64,000 bases of DNA from Robertmurraya kyonggiensis (GCF_005116465.1 NZ_SWBM01000001.1:1178001-1242000); one strand, 5' to 3'. Positions 1 through 8,928 are shown, numbered from the stretch's first letter. Program-made: numbers and translations. Notes: a model not told the origin generated them from the sequence alone.

Positions 1-77
1 ATCTGTTAGCAGCATTTTTTATAATAAAAAGGATTGAATTATTATTACGTAAAACTGGTAAATTGGGGGCAATTTAA
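1..77 (+). CDS. ABC-2 type permease, C-terminal end only (partial)
   Basis: An open frame enters from the left edge and ends at the TAA at 75-77. The last residues read LLAAFFIIKRIE then LLLRKTGKLGAI, a hydrophobic stretch with a basic tail like the end of an ABC-2 membrane subunit. Its stop overlaps the ATG of the next permease (TAATG), so the two are translationally coupled. Only about 24 codons are visible, so the family is inferred from the tail and the neighbour. Confidence 0.55.
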   Translation, partial: LLAAFFIIKRIELLLRKTGKLGAI

Positions 78-859
78 TGTTTATTAATAAATATGGACTT
101 ACAACCTTATCATATAAAGCAGTTTATTCCTATCAATCAATTAAATTATTTATACTATTTCGGATTGTTGATCCATTTATGCATTATATCTTTTTTGCAA
201 CCCTTGCAAGTGCATTAGTTGGTACAAGTTATTTGAAGTTTGTTGTATTGGGTAATATTGTGTACTATACTTGTCAAACTATGATGATTAACTTTATAAA
301 TATGTTTAGAATGGAAAGAAGATATGGAACATTAGAATTAAATATTGCATCTCCAACAAATACTCTATATGTGATAATAAAAAAAGGAATTGTACCTCTG
401 CTTGACAGTCTTTTTGTTTTCTTAATTAGTATTATACTGGGTGGTATTTTGTTTGACCTAAACCTTCCAATAAATAATATAGTTAATATTATATTTCTAT
501 GTTTAGTTACAATGTTTACTATGTTTTGTTTTTCTTTACTTTTTGCATGTATAAGTCTAGTGTTTTCCAATGTTAATTTATTTCTTAATATTACATTAGC
601 ATTCTTACAAATATTTTGTGGTGTTAATTTTGGGGTAAACAAACTTCCTGAGGTTCTAGAGTTTATTTCTCGTTTATTACCACTAACCCACAGTATTGAA
701 GCACTTCGAACTATATATAGGATAACTAAATATGAAGTAACTTCTTTACTGTTAAAAGAATTAACATTAGGTTTTTGCTATTTAATATTATCATTAATTT
801 TAGTTATATCTATGGAAAAGCTAGCAAGGAAAAATGGAGAATTGTTTAAAGACATTTAG
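77..859 (+). CDS. ABC-2 type transporter permease
   Basis: A 260-residue, strongly hydrophobic protein with about six membrane segments, for example near residues 25-55, 105-130, 138-165, 168-190 and 228-248. The layout and the short amphipathic segment before the first helix fit the ABC-2 permease family, which pairs with a separate ATPase for export of drugs, glycans or lipids. The ATPase is not in the window and presumably lies to the left with the partial permease that overlaps this start. The gene ends before a terminator at 981-1019, so it closes a transport operon that precedes the biosynthetic genes. Substrate unknown. Confidence 0.8.
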   Translation: MFINKYGLTTLSYKAVYSYQSIKLFILFRIVDPFMHYIFFATLASALVGTSYLKFVVLGNIVYYTCQTMMINFINMFRMERRYGTLELNIASPTNTLYVIIKKGIVPLLDSLFVFLISIILGGILFDLNLPINNIVNIIFLCLVTMFTMFCFSLLFACISLVFSNVNLFLNITLAFLQIFCGVNFGVNKLPEVLEFISRLLPLTHSIEALRTIYRITKYEVTSLLLKELTLGFCYLILSLILVISMEKLARKNGELFKDI

Positions 860-980
860 TATATAATTTTGAAGTGAAATCATTTAGAAGGATTAAATAA
901 ATAATTGATATCAATTAAAATTATACCGTTTAATAAGAAATGTCTGAGACATACTAACATAATTCTATATCCAATTTCGT

Positions 981-1019
981 AACCAGAACCCGATAATATT
1001 TCGTGGGAACTGGTTTTTT
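981..1019 (+). terminator. Rho-independent terminator after the ABC-2 permease
   Basis: AACCAG at 981-986 pairs with CTGGTT at 1010-1015, and CCC pairs with GGG around a small internal mismatch. A run of six T follows. It lies in the 450-base gap between the permease and the first ligase. The rest of the gap holds only the promoter candidate at 1205-1233 and no credible ORF. Confidence 0.7.
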
Positions 1020-1204
1020 GCATTTTAAATTTAATGAGTTTGGAATCCTCTAATTCGAAGATTATTTTGCAGAGGTACTAAGTCTAGAAATCTTTTGATT
1101 TTTATTATTATCTTTTACTAGTTTCATTTTGAAAACCATAATTTCTTTTATTTGCAATTTCTAGCTCATTAAAAAACTTAGAAAAATTAAAATTTTGTAA
1201 TTTG

Positions 1205-1233
1205 TTGAAATATATTGAAAATATATGTAAAAT
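1205..1233 (+). promoter_or_regulatory. Candidate SigA promoter of the biosynthetic operon
   Basis: TTGAAA (1205-1210), a 17-base spacer, then TAAAAT (1228-1233), about 75 bases upstream of the ligase start at 1310. The preceding operon is closed by a terminator, so a promoter is expected here. The region is very AT-rich and chance matches are common. Confidence 0.45.
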
Positions 1234-1309
1234 AATGTTTAATATAACTATTATTTGAAATTTTGGAATATCCCTATAATTTCTTTTTGAGGGAAATTAG
1301 AGAAAAGGT

Positions 1310-2806
1310 GTGATAAAAATACTCTTAAAACATCTAATCAAAAAAAATAGAAATAAAGAAAAAGTTGCAATTAAATTTGGAAATAGAACAATAACGTACA
1401 GAGAGTTATACAGTTTATCAAAACAGATAAGCTGTTTAATAGAAGGATTGGGTAAATATGCCGGGAATAATATTGGGATATTTTTGCCTAATTCAATTGA
1501 TTACGCAATAGCCTACTTTTCAATAACAATGAATAATAAGGTAATTGTACCCATTTCAGTTCAAAGTAAAGAATTGGAACTGAAAAGTACTTTAAGCTAT
1601 TGTGAGATCCGATTAATTCTAACAAACAATTCAAATCTAAATAATTTAATTAATCATCTCCAAGGATATAAGTATAAAGTTGTAATAATTAACATTGAAT
1701 CTAAACTTGTTTTTCAGATAAATCCTAAACATCCTTATATTACTATAACAGATATAAACGAACCTGATACTGATGCAAAAGTTGCCATAATGTTACATAC
1801 TTCTGGAACCACTAGTAATCCAAAGAGAGTTATGCTCACCCATAAAAACCTTATAAGCAATGTAGAGTCTAATATTCAATCACTAAATTTAACTGAGAAT
1901 GATGTAGTACTAATTGTACTTCCAATGTTGTTCGGATACTGCAATACAGCTCAATTCTTAACACATCTATACTTAGGTGCAACAATTGTAATAATGGACA
2001 AAATGTTTCTTCCAAAGTCTTTCTTTTCATATATAGAAAAAGAAAAAATCACAAATTTTACTGCTGTACCATCTATGCTGCAAATGTTAATTAGCTTTAA
2101 GAGTTTAGATAAGTACGATATAAGTTCGTTAAGGCATATATGCTTTGGTGGAGGGAGTATGCCTTTAGATAAGTTAAATAAACTTATTTCAATGTATCCA
2201 AGTATAGGTTTTGTCCAAACATATGGCCAGACAGAAGCTGGACCCAGGGTAACTGCTCTATTATCGGGTGATTCTATATATAAATTAGGTTCTATAGGTA
2301 AACCAATTCCGAATGTGTCTGTAAAAATAGTTAATGAGAATAATGATGAGTTATCTGTACACGAAGTCGGTGAAATAATAGTTAGTAGTCAGAGTGTTAT
2401 GAGAGGTTATTATAAAAATAATATATCAACTGAAGAAGTACTATGTAATGGTTGGCTCCATACAGGTGATTTGGGATTTAGGGATGATGAAGGCTATTAT
2501 TATTTTGTTGGAAGAAAAAAGAACGTTGTAATTTCAGGTGGACTTAATATTTATCCAGAGGAAGTAGAAGAAATACTATTAAGACATCCAGATATTAAAG
2601 AGGCCAGAGTATATGGTGAGGATCATGAGTTACTTGGAGAATGGCCAGTGGCTAATATTATACTTGAGGAAACAAGTAACTTGAGTGATATGAAAATTTA
2701 TGAATTTTGTAAAGGGTTTCTATCTGATTATAAAATTCCAAAGAGATTCTATAAGGTTGAAGTAATACCGAAAACTTCCACAGGGAAAATGAAAAGAATA
2801 AATTAA
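1310..2806 (+). CDS. Adenylate-forming acyl-CoA/acyl-ACP ligase
   Basis: A 498-residue ANL-superfamily enzyme that would activate a carboxylate as an acyl-adenylate and pass it to CoA or a carrier protein, possibly the ACP at 9890. Visible core motifs are A3 near residues 163-174 (TSGTTSNPKRV), A5 (QTYGQTEAGPR), A7 (GWLHTGDLGF), A8 (VGRKKNVVISGGLNIYPEEV) and the A10 lysine K493 (STGKMKR). In A3, two usually invariant glycines are replaced (SGTTSNPKR instead of SGTTGxPKG), so activity may be altered. The C-terminal Ala-Gly-type sequence GGLNIYPEEVEE resembles CoA ligases more than NRPS A-domains. The GTG start at 1310 gives a normal N-terminus but has poorly spaced ribosome binding sites. It is the first gene of the long operon. 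Confidence 0.85.
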   Translation: MIKILLKHLIKKNRNKEKVAIKFGNRTITYRELYSLSKQISCLIEGLGKYAGNNIGIFLPNSIDYAIAYFSITMNNKVIVPISVQSKELELKSTLSYCEIRLILTNNSNLNNLINHLQGYKYKVVIINIESKLVFQINPKHPYITITDINEPDTDAKVAIMLHTSGTTSNPKRVMLTHKNLISNVESNIQSLNLTENDVVLIVLPMLFGYCNTAQFLTHLYLGATIVIMDKMFLPKSFFSYIEKEKITNFTAVPSMLQMLISFKSLDKYDISSLRHICFGGGSMPLDKLNKLISMYPSIGFVQTYGQTEAGPRVTALLSGDSIYKLGSIGKPIPNVSVKIVNENNDELSVHEVGEIIVSSQSVMRGYYKNNISTEEVLCNGWLHTGDLGFRDDEGYYYFVGRKKNVVISGGLNIYPEEVEEILLRHPDIKEARVYGEDHELLGEWPVANIILEETSNLSDMKIYEFCKGFLSDYKIPKRFYKVEVIPKTSTGKMKRIN

Positions 2807-2831
2807 AACGACATGAAAAGGAGGACTACTG

Positions 2832-3707
2832 GTGATTAAAGCCGATAATATGGATGATGTTTTACTTTTACTATTAAAAGAAATTGAAAAACGAGGTGAA
2901 GTACATTCACCAAGAGGACTCGAAACAAAGGAGATTTTGGGGGCAAGTTTTGAATTAACAAACCCTAGAAACAGAGTAATCATAAATAAAAAAAGAAAGA
3001 TGTCTATTTCTTTTGCAATTGGGGAGTTTTTATGGTACTTGAGGGGAAGTAATCAGTTAGAGATTATTAATTATTATAATAAACGTTATAAAAACTATTC
3101 TGATGATGGAGAAACTCTATATGGAGCTTATGGAAAACGAATATTTGGGCAAACAAATACAGAGTCACAGTCACAATGGTCAGTTTTAAAAGAGAAACTA
3201 AAAAACGATCCTTCATCCAGACAAGCAGTAATTTCAATATTTACATCTAAAGATTTAAATCATAATTCGAAGGATATTCCTTGTACTTGTTTATTGCAAT
3301 TTTTCATTAGGAATAATGCTCTTCATTGCATAACATATATGAGGTCAAATGACATTATATGGGGTCTACCATATGATGTATTTAGTTTTACGATGTTTCA
3401 GGAACTATTAGCAAATCAATTAGGAGTTAATCTCGGTACATATAAACACTTTGCAGGAAGTCTGCACTTGTATAGTAATCATTATAACCTCTCTCATGAA
3501 ATTCAAAATACGAATAATCCTATTTTAAAAGCTATGGATACTATGCCTTTTACAAGTGATGAAGACATTAATAAAATTCTAGAGGTAGAAGCATTACTAA
3601 GGAATGGTAAGGACTATAGTCAAATTAAATTACCTGAATTTTGGGAAAAACTTATAAGTATTATTCAAAATAAGGAAACGAATAGACCATCGACAATAAT
3701 ATCTTAA
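2832..3707 (+). CDS. Thymidylate-synthase-like pyrimidine C5 (hydroxy)methyltransferase
   Basis: A 291-residue ThyA-fold protein. By analogy with E. coli ThyA, Glu65 (EFLWYLRG), Arg130 (SSRQAV), catalytic Cys151 (IPCTCLLQF), Arg171 (YMRSND) and His212/Tyr214 (LHLYSNH) are all present. The residue matching Asn177 of ThyA, which reads the uracil ring, is Asp182 (WGLPYDVF). Asp at this site is known in T4 dCMP hydroxymethylase and in the CMP hydroxymethylases of mildiomycin-type pathways, so a cytidylate substrate is inferred. The GTG start follows AAGGAGGA by about six bases. Placement inside a biosynthetic operon argues against a housekeeping role. The housekeeping alternative, dTMP synthesis, is less likely because of Asp182. 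Confidence 0.85.
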   Translation: MIKADNMDDVLLLLLKEIEKRGEVHSPRGLETKEILGASFELTNPRNRVIINKKRKMSISFAIGEFLWYLRGSNQLEIINYYNKRYKNYSDDGETLYGAYGKRIFGQTNTESQSQWSVLKEKLKNDPSSRQAVISIFTSKDLNHNSKDIPCTCLLQFFIRNNALHCITYMRSNDIIWGLPYDVFSFTMFQELLANQLGVNLGTYKHFAGSLHLYSNHYNLSHEIQNTNNPILKAMDTMPFTSDEDINKILEVEALLRNGKDYSQIKLPEFWEKLISIIQNKETNRPSTIIS

Positions 3708-3754
3708 CTTTGTTGAAAAACTTTTCGATTAATAGATTTGTAGGGTGAGAAAAA

Positions 3755-4174
3755 ATGAGTAGAGTAAATACTTACGACCTATTTTTGAAATTATCTGAGA
3801 CAATCACTGGTTTTACAAGAGTTGACCTTTTAAGTACGGGGTTAGATGTTCACTATTATGAGTTCATTAATGCGAAAGAACCCAAAACATTAAAAGAATT
3901 ACTAAAAAAATATTATTTTGTTCCCTGTTCTGATTTCTCGCTAGATAAATCATACTTTTCTGAAGAATTAAATTTTCTGATAAAGCAAATTATACTACTT
4001 TGGTATACAGGACGTTGGTATATAAATTCAGTTAATTACTATTACTTATCTTCAGAGTCATACAAACAAGGTCTGATATGGAAAGCTATTAATGCGCATC
4101 CTTTCGGTGCCAACCCAACTGGATATGGCTCTTGGGGGAAATCTATTTACCTGGAGGATATAAATGATAAATGA
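3755..4174 (+). CDS. FAD-sugar-dehydrogenase small-subunit-like protein (FAD-SLDH/gluconate DH subunit 3 type)
   Basis: A 139-residue protein whose second half carries the pattern of the small subunit of FAD-dependent sorbitol/glucose/gluconate dehydrogenases: WYTGRWY, then Y-rich text, then GLIWKAI and a C-terminal GYGSWG. The usual family members have a Tat signal peptide and act in the periplasm. This one starts directly with the folded part and has no signal, so a cytoplasmic complex is inferred. It overlaps the start of the GMC oxidoreductase by 11 bases, the usual small-large subunit order. Assignment rests on the motif pattern and the neighbour. Confidence 0.6.
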   Translation: MSRVNTYDLFLKLSETITGFTRVDLLSTGLDVHYYEFINAKEPKTLKELLKKYYFVPCSDFSLDKSYFSEELNFLIKQIILLWYTGRWYINSVNYYYLSSESYKQGLIWKAINAHPFGANPTGYGSWGKSIYLEDINDK

Positions 4175-6026
4175 ATGTATTGATGTTTCAGAAAAGGAAT
4201 TTGATGTGGTAATAGTGGGCGGAGGTATTGCTGGATCATTAATAGCAAAACAATTGGGTATATATGGGAAGAAGGTATTGATTCTTGAGGCAGGAGAGAG
4301 TAAACATATGAAATATCTGGATTATCAAAGAAATCTAGATTTATACTATTCTGCAAGTGTCAAATCACCAAATTCTCCGTTTTCAAGTAACTCACATGCT
4401 CCTCAACCAGATGAGTTAGATGTTATCAGCAAAATTCCTTATATGAACAGTAAAGGATATTTTATACAAATGGGACCAACCCCATATAGAAGTGATTATA
4501 CTCGTCATCTTGGAGGAGCAACTTTACATTGGTTAGGAACATGCTTAAGAATGATACCTGATGATTTTAAGACAAAGACAAAGTTTGGAGTTGGATTAGA
4601 CTGGCCATTAACTTATGAAGAGTTAAGACCTTATTACGAACAAGCAGAATATGAAATCGGTATTTCTGGTGAAGTAAATGATCAAAGAGAACTTGGACAG
4701 TTATTAAATATTAAAGAAGAGTGGTTTGGAAAAGAATATGTCTTCCCAATGCACAAGATTCCCGAGTCAAATATAGATAAATACTTATCTAAACAATTAG
4801 AAGGAAAAAGTATCACTTTTCAAGGTCATCAATATTCATTGAAAGTTACTAGTACACCTCAGGCAAGAAACGGTATACCTAATATGAAATATCGCTATAG
4901 AGGTGAACCATACAAACCTGTAGGTGCTGTTGGAAATGATTTTCAAGGAAAAAGATGCGTTGGTTATTCAAGTTGCGTTCCCATTTGTCCTATCCAAGCA
5001 AAATATAGTGCTTTAAAAACATTAGACTCCGCACTTAAAAGTGGAAATGTAACAATTGTTAGTAAAGCTGTAGTAACAGAAATAAAAGTTGATGGATTTG
5101 GAAAAGTAGAAAAGGTTGTATATAAGGCATATACGAGTAATAATCCAAATGATTTTTCGTTATACACAGCAGTTGGAAAAATTTTTGTCTTGGCTGCAAA
5201 TCCCGTGGAAAATTCCAAGTTGATGCTTAAATCATTAATTAAAAATGATTTGATAGGTAAATATTTAATGGACCATCCATTTTTATTGACTTGGGGATTA
5301 TCACCTCAATTATTAGGGATTTTTAAAGGACCTGGATCTACTTCAGGGATAGAGTCTTTAAGAAACGGGAAGTTTCGTGAACATAGAAGTGCATTTAGAA
5401 TTGAAATTGGTAATTTAGGGTGGCTATGGTCTAACGGTGCACCATATTCAATAATTAATAGTTTAGTTTTTGAAAAAAATAATTCTGGAAAAAAATTAAG
5501 AGAAAGCACGTATGATATGAATCAACGTCAAATTCAACTTGGATTTATGCTAGAGCAACCTGCAGAAGCAACTAATAGAATTACCATTGACAGAAGAGAA
5601 AAAGATAGTTTTGGAAACTTAAGGCCAATAATTAATTATAAATTATCTGAATATACAATTAAAGGAATGGAAGCTGCAAAACAAACTGCTAGTACCTTAT
5701 ATAGCTATTTAGGAGCGAAAGAATGCACCTCGTATACTGATGACGATCCAGGATTTATACAATATAACAATAACTCTTATGCTTTTAGTGGTGCAGGACA
5801 TTTTATGGGTGGACATGTAATGGGGACATCAATTCATAATTCAGTTGTAGATAAGTATCAAAAAGTTTGGGGATATAAAAATTTATTTGCTGTTGGTTGT
5901 GGAAGTTTACCAACGACAGGAACAGCAAACCCAACTTTAACTTTAGCTGCTTTAGCTTTAATGTCTGCAAAATGGATTAATAACAGCTTAGAAAAGGAAA
6001 AAATTACTATAGGAGTAGATAAATGA
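4164..6026 (+). CDS. GMC-family FAD oxidoreductase, sugar dehydrogenase large-subunit type
   Basis: A 620-residue flavoprotein. The N-terminal dinucleotide fold (VVIVGGGIAGSLIAKQLG, residues 16-33, then LILEAGE) binds FAD. RHLGGATLHWLGT and the C-terminal block with AGHFMGGHVMGTS and TTGTANPTLTLAALALM are typical of the GMC C-domain. Cysteines C265, C271 and C275 have the C-x5-C-x3-C spacing that I recall for the 3Fe-4S cluster of bacterial FAD-glucose dehydrogenases, followed by PIQAK. With the small subunit just upstream it should oxidise an alcohol or sugar hydroxyl. No cytochrome subunit is nearby, so the electron acceptor is unknown. The next gene overlaps by four bases. Confidence 0.85.
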   Translation: MINECIDVSEKEFDVVIVGGGIAGSLIAKQLGIYGKKVLILEAGESKHMKYLDYQRNLDLYYSASVKSPNSPFSSNSHAPQPDELDVISKIPYMNSKGYFIQMGPTPYRSDYTRHLGGATLHWLGTCLRMIPDDFKTKTKFGVGLDWPLTYEELRPYYEQAEYEIGISGEVNDQRELGQLLNIKEEWFGKEYVFPMHKIPESNIDKYLSKQLEGKSITFQGHQYSLKVTSTPQARNGIPNMKYRYRGEPYKPVGAVGNDFQGKRCVGYSSCVPICPIQAKYSALKTLDSALKSGNVTIVSKAVVTEIKVDGFGKVEKVVYKAYTSNNPNDFSLYTAVGKIFVLAANPVENSKLMLKSLIKNDLIGKYLMDHPFLLTWGLSPQLLGIFKGPGSTSGIESLRNGKFREHRSAFRIEIGNLGWLWSNGAPYSIINSLVFEKNNSGKKLRESTYDMNQRQIQLGFMLEQPAEATNRITIDRREKDSFGNLRPIINYKLSEYTIKGMEAAKQTASTLYSYLGAKECTSYTDDDPGFIQYNNNSYAFSGAGHFMGGHVMGTSIHNSVVDKYQKVWGYKNLFAVGCGSLPTTGTANPTLTLAALALMSAKWINNSLEKEKITIGVDK

Positions 6027-7048
6027 GTAAAATAGTTAGCTTACCTCCCAAAATTCAAAGTATTGATGAACTTAAGAATTACTTAAACTTAGCTTTAGAA
6101 ATAGAATTATCGACTATACCACCTTATTTGGTATCAATGTACACATTAGAACCTGATACAAATAAAGAATCTTTAGAAATAATCCGTACTGTCGTAGTAG
6201 AAGAAATGTTACATATGTTATTAGTTGCTAATATAATAAACGCAATTGGTGGAACACCTGTATTAAATAATAAAGAAAATATACCAAAGTATCCTTACGA
6301 GGTTCCAATAAAGACTAAAAAAAATGAATTGTTAAAAATAAATCTTCAAAGTTTCTCAAGGGAAGCTATAGAAACCTTTTTAGAAATTGAAAAAAACACA
6401 CCATTAGATGAAATAAGAGAGAGTGTACCACGTGATGAGCCGTTTAACTCCATAGCTGAATTTTATTCTACTATATTAGACGCTCTCATTTATTTTAATA
6501 ATCATATTGGAGAAGGTAATTTTTTCTGTGGGGATCCCACAAAACAAATTCATCCAGAATATTATTATAACAGTGGTGGTACATCCATTATAGTAACGGA
6601 CTTGGAATCAGCGATAAATGCAATAAATCTAATAATAGATCAAGGTCATAGAGAAGATGAAAGTAGTTTCTGCCATGAAGGGCCGTCTCACTATCAACGT
6701 TTTTTCGAAATTCTAAATACTAATTCAGAGGATAGCAAATCTTTTTTTGGAGATAGAATAACAGTAAAGTGGGACAAAGTGTATAAAATATATACAAATC
6801 CCAAACATATTAACTATAAAAATCATGAAGAATTAGAAAAAAAATCAAAGGAATTTAATATACTTTACTCTAATTTATTGGACCTAATACATATTGCTAT
6901 TAATGGGAAGCCTGAAGTATTTAACGAATGTAACATAATAATGTTCTCATTGAGGAACAAGGCAACTGAATTAATGAAAATTCCTTTGGAAGATAACTTT
7001 CGGGCCGCACCTACTTTTGAATATATTGAGGAGTCAAACAGAAAATGA
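6023..7048 (+). CDS. Ferritin-like protein (VioB/RebD-type iminophenyl-pyruvate dimer synthase domain family)
   Basis: A 341-residue protein whose first 200 residues match the ferritin-like domain seen in VioB/RebD/StaD and in stand-alone proteins. An early helix holds LALEIELSTIPPYL and the next holds VVVEEMLHMLLVANI, giving the Glu and Glu-x-x-His ligands of a di-iron or haem-associated four-helix fold. The IGGTP and KYPYEVP segments after the second helix are also typical. Its ATG overlaps the GMC gene and its end overlaps the next gene, so it belongs to one tightly coupled oxidative block. The reaction is unknown. Related proteins act in oxidative coupling of imines in bisindole synthesis, but no amino-acid oxidase partner is present here. 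Confidence 0.7.
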   Translation: MSKIVSLPPKIQSIDELKNYLNLALEIELSTIPPYLVSMYTLEPDTNKESLEIIRTVVVEEMLHMLLVANIINAIGGTPVLNNKENIPKYPYEVPIKTKKNELLKINLQSFSREAIETFLEIEKNTPLDEIRESVPRDEPFNSIAEFYSTILDALIYFNNHIGEGNFFCGDPTKQIHPEYYYNSGGTSIIVTDLESAINAINLIIDQGHREDESSFCHEGPSHYQRFFEILNTNSEDSKSFFGDRITVKWDKVYKIYTNPKHINYKNHEELEKKSKEFNILYSNLLDLIHIAINGKPEVFNECNIIMFSLRNKATELMKIPLEDNFRAAPTFEYIEESNRK

Positions 7049-7872
7049 AAATAGATTATATAGAAAGTAATAAAAAATTACTTCCAAATATTGAATCACC
7101 CTCTAAACACTTTTATTATTCTGGGTTAAATTATATTGAGGTTGGTTATTTAGTAAGTAAGGATCAATTAGGACATTACTTTGATAATACTAACCTAATT
7201 CCATATTTATTTAATGGAAAAGCATGTATTACAATTAATTATCAACAATATTTTTCGAATTTTCAAAACGGACATGGGGAAACACAAGAAATTGAAATTG
7301 GAGTTTATTGTATACCAAGATTATATAAGGAGAAAGTACCAACATTAGATCTTAAAGATTTTCTAATGGGCGAAGATCAAACCAAATTGATAGGTATATA
7401 TAGAATATTTGTTCCATGTGATGACGAACTAGCAATAGATGCAGGAATAAATAAATTTGGGGAACCAAAATTTTTAGCAAATTTCAAAAGTTCTATGCCT
7501 TCGTATAATGATTTACTAGTTCGTGATTGGAAAATTTCTTGTAATGAATTTGAAGACCATAGAACCATGATATTTTCACTTGAAATTAATCTAGAAGGAT
7601 TACCTCGTACGATTAGTAATATTTCTCCAATAACATATTATGGTTATAGAGATGGTGAATTAATAGGGAGTAGATGGAATATTCATCAACCGCTTGATAC
7701 CTTTTTTATCCCGGAAAATTGCGAAAACAAAGTTAATTTGATGTTTGGATCAACAACAAACAATATGGGTATTGAAATTAAAAAAATACTAAACGGAATT
7801 GAACCCTTTTATATAAGAGAACATATAAATAAACCGGTTGCAATTCAAAGCAGGCCATTTTTTGTAGTTTAG
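7045..7872 (+). CDS. Acetoacetate-decarboxylase-like protein
   Basis: A 275-residue beta-rich protein resembling the acetoacetate decarboxylase superfamily. GVYCIPRLYKEKVP is followed by GINKFGEPKFLANF, where K142 sits at the position of the Schiff-base lysine. The second lysine that tunes its pKa in the classical enzyme is Phe here. Family members lacking the full pair are reported to do aldol or dehydration chemistry rather than decarboxylation, so the reaction cannot be named. It overlaps the ferritin-like gene by four bases. Assignment rests on this motif and general composition, and a remote homologue search would settle it. Confidence 0.55.
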   Translation: MKIDYIESNKKLLPNIESPSKHFYYSGLNYIEVGYLVSKDQLGHYFDNTNLIPYLFNGKACITINYQQYFSNFQNGHGETQEIEIGVYCIPRLYKEKVPTLDLKDFLMGEDQTKLIGIYRIFVPCDDELAIDAGINKFGEPKFLANFKSSMPSYNDLLVRDWKISCNEFEDHRTMIFSLEINLEGLPRTISNISPITYYGYRDGELIGSRWNIHQPLDTFFIPENCENKVNLMFGSTTNNMGIEIKKILNGIEPFYIREHINKPVAIQSRPFFVV

Positions 7873-7905
7873 AAAATTAGTTAATTGTAGAAATAAATTA
7901 AATAG

Positions 7906-8928
7906 TTGGAAGTGATTATCATAGATACTTTGTTCTCTGGATTTTCTATCAACGATTTATTTTTAAAAAATAGAATAGTAATGTCACCAATGTGTCAATA
8001 TTCTGCAAGAGAAGGAATGCCAAATGAATGGCATAAGGTTCATTATGCAAGTCGTGCAATTGGTGGAGCAGGGTTAATTACTATAGAAATGACAGCGGTT
8101 AGTCCTGAGGGGAGAAGTACAGATAAAGATTTAGGGTTATGGTCGGATAAACATATCCCTAAATTTGAAGAAATTATTAGTCTATGCAAAAAAAATGGCG
8201 CTAAAGTTTCTGTTCAAATTTCTCACGCAGGTAGAAAGGCACAAAATATAAATATACCAATTTCACCCTCAGCAATAAAATTTGAAGGTGAAATGTATAA
8301 TCAACCAAGAGAACTAGAAATTGATGATATCAAGAAAATAATTGATAGCTATACTCAAACTGCAAAAAGGGCTGTGTTAGCGGGAGCTGATTGTATTGAA
8401 ATCCATGGTGCACATGGTTATTTAATTCATCAATTTCACTCAAGGTTAACGAATAAGAGGAATGACAAATACGGTGTAATACCATGGAAATTTGGAACAG
8501 AAGTTATTCAAAGTGTAAAAAATGTAATTCCAAAATCAATGCCATTAATAATGCGGATTTCTGCTATTGAATATGCAGTTGGGGGATACGATATTGAGTA
8601 TGTCCTAAAAATTTGTGAGCATTATAGGAATGCAGGTATAAGCATATTCAGTATAAGCTCAGGTGGAGAGGGTCCATTTCCTACAGATTATCCAGGACAT
8701 CATGTGCCTTTTTCAAGAGTAATAAAAGGCAATTTAAGAGTACCAACGATTGTTGCTGGGGTAATAAATAGTCCCGATTTAGCTGATTCAATTATAAGAA
8801 ATAATGATGCTGATCTTATCGCTATTGGTAGAGGGATGCTACGTAATCCTTATTGGGCGCTAGATGCAGCTGAAATCTTAAATCAACATATTGAGGTTCC
8901 TGATCAATACAAGAGAGCATTTAATTAA
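7906..8928 (+). CDS. Old Yellow Enzyme family NADH:flavin oxidoreductase (YqjM-like)
   Basis: A 340-residue FMN-dependent ene-reductase of the TIM-barrel OYE family. MSPMCQYSA contains the Cys that tunes the flavin in YqjM-type enzymes. QISHAGRKA, IEIHGAHGYLIHQFHS (the His pair that binds substrate) and AIGRGMLRNPYWA (the phosphate site) are all present. It would reduce an activated C=C bond in an intermediate. The start is uncertain: TTG at 7906 is the longest frame, and GTG at 7912 or TTG at 7927 are possible, with GGAAGTG as ribosome binding site. It sits between the decarboxylase-like gene and the kinase. Confidence 0.88.
   Translation: MEVIIIDTLFSGFSINDLFLKNRIVMSPMCQYSAREGMPNEWHKVHYASRAIGGAGLITIEMTAVSPEGRSTDKDLGLWSDKHIPKFEEIISLCKKNGAKVSVQISHAGRKAQNINIPISPSAIKFEGEMYNQPRELEIDDIKKIIDSYTQTAKRAVLAGADCIEIHGAHGYLIHQFHSRLTNKRNDKYGVIPWKFGTEVIQSVKNVIPKSMPLIMRISAIEYAVGGYDIEYVLKICEHYRNAGISIFSISSGGEGPFPTDYPGHHVPFSRVIKGNLRVPTIVAGVINSPDLADSIIRNNDADLIAIGRGMLRNPYWALDAAEILNQHIEVPDQYKRAFN

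Noticed and set aside
274-642. A 122-codon minus-strand frame inside the ABC-2 permease gene
   Set aside because: It lies wholly opposite a well-supported membrane protein; its composition is the mirror of hydrophobic codons.
2832-3707. The ThyA-like gene as the housekeeping thymidylate synthase
   Set aside because: The Asp at the base-reading site and the position within a biosynthetic operon argue against it, although absence of another thyA in the genome would reopen the question.
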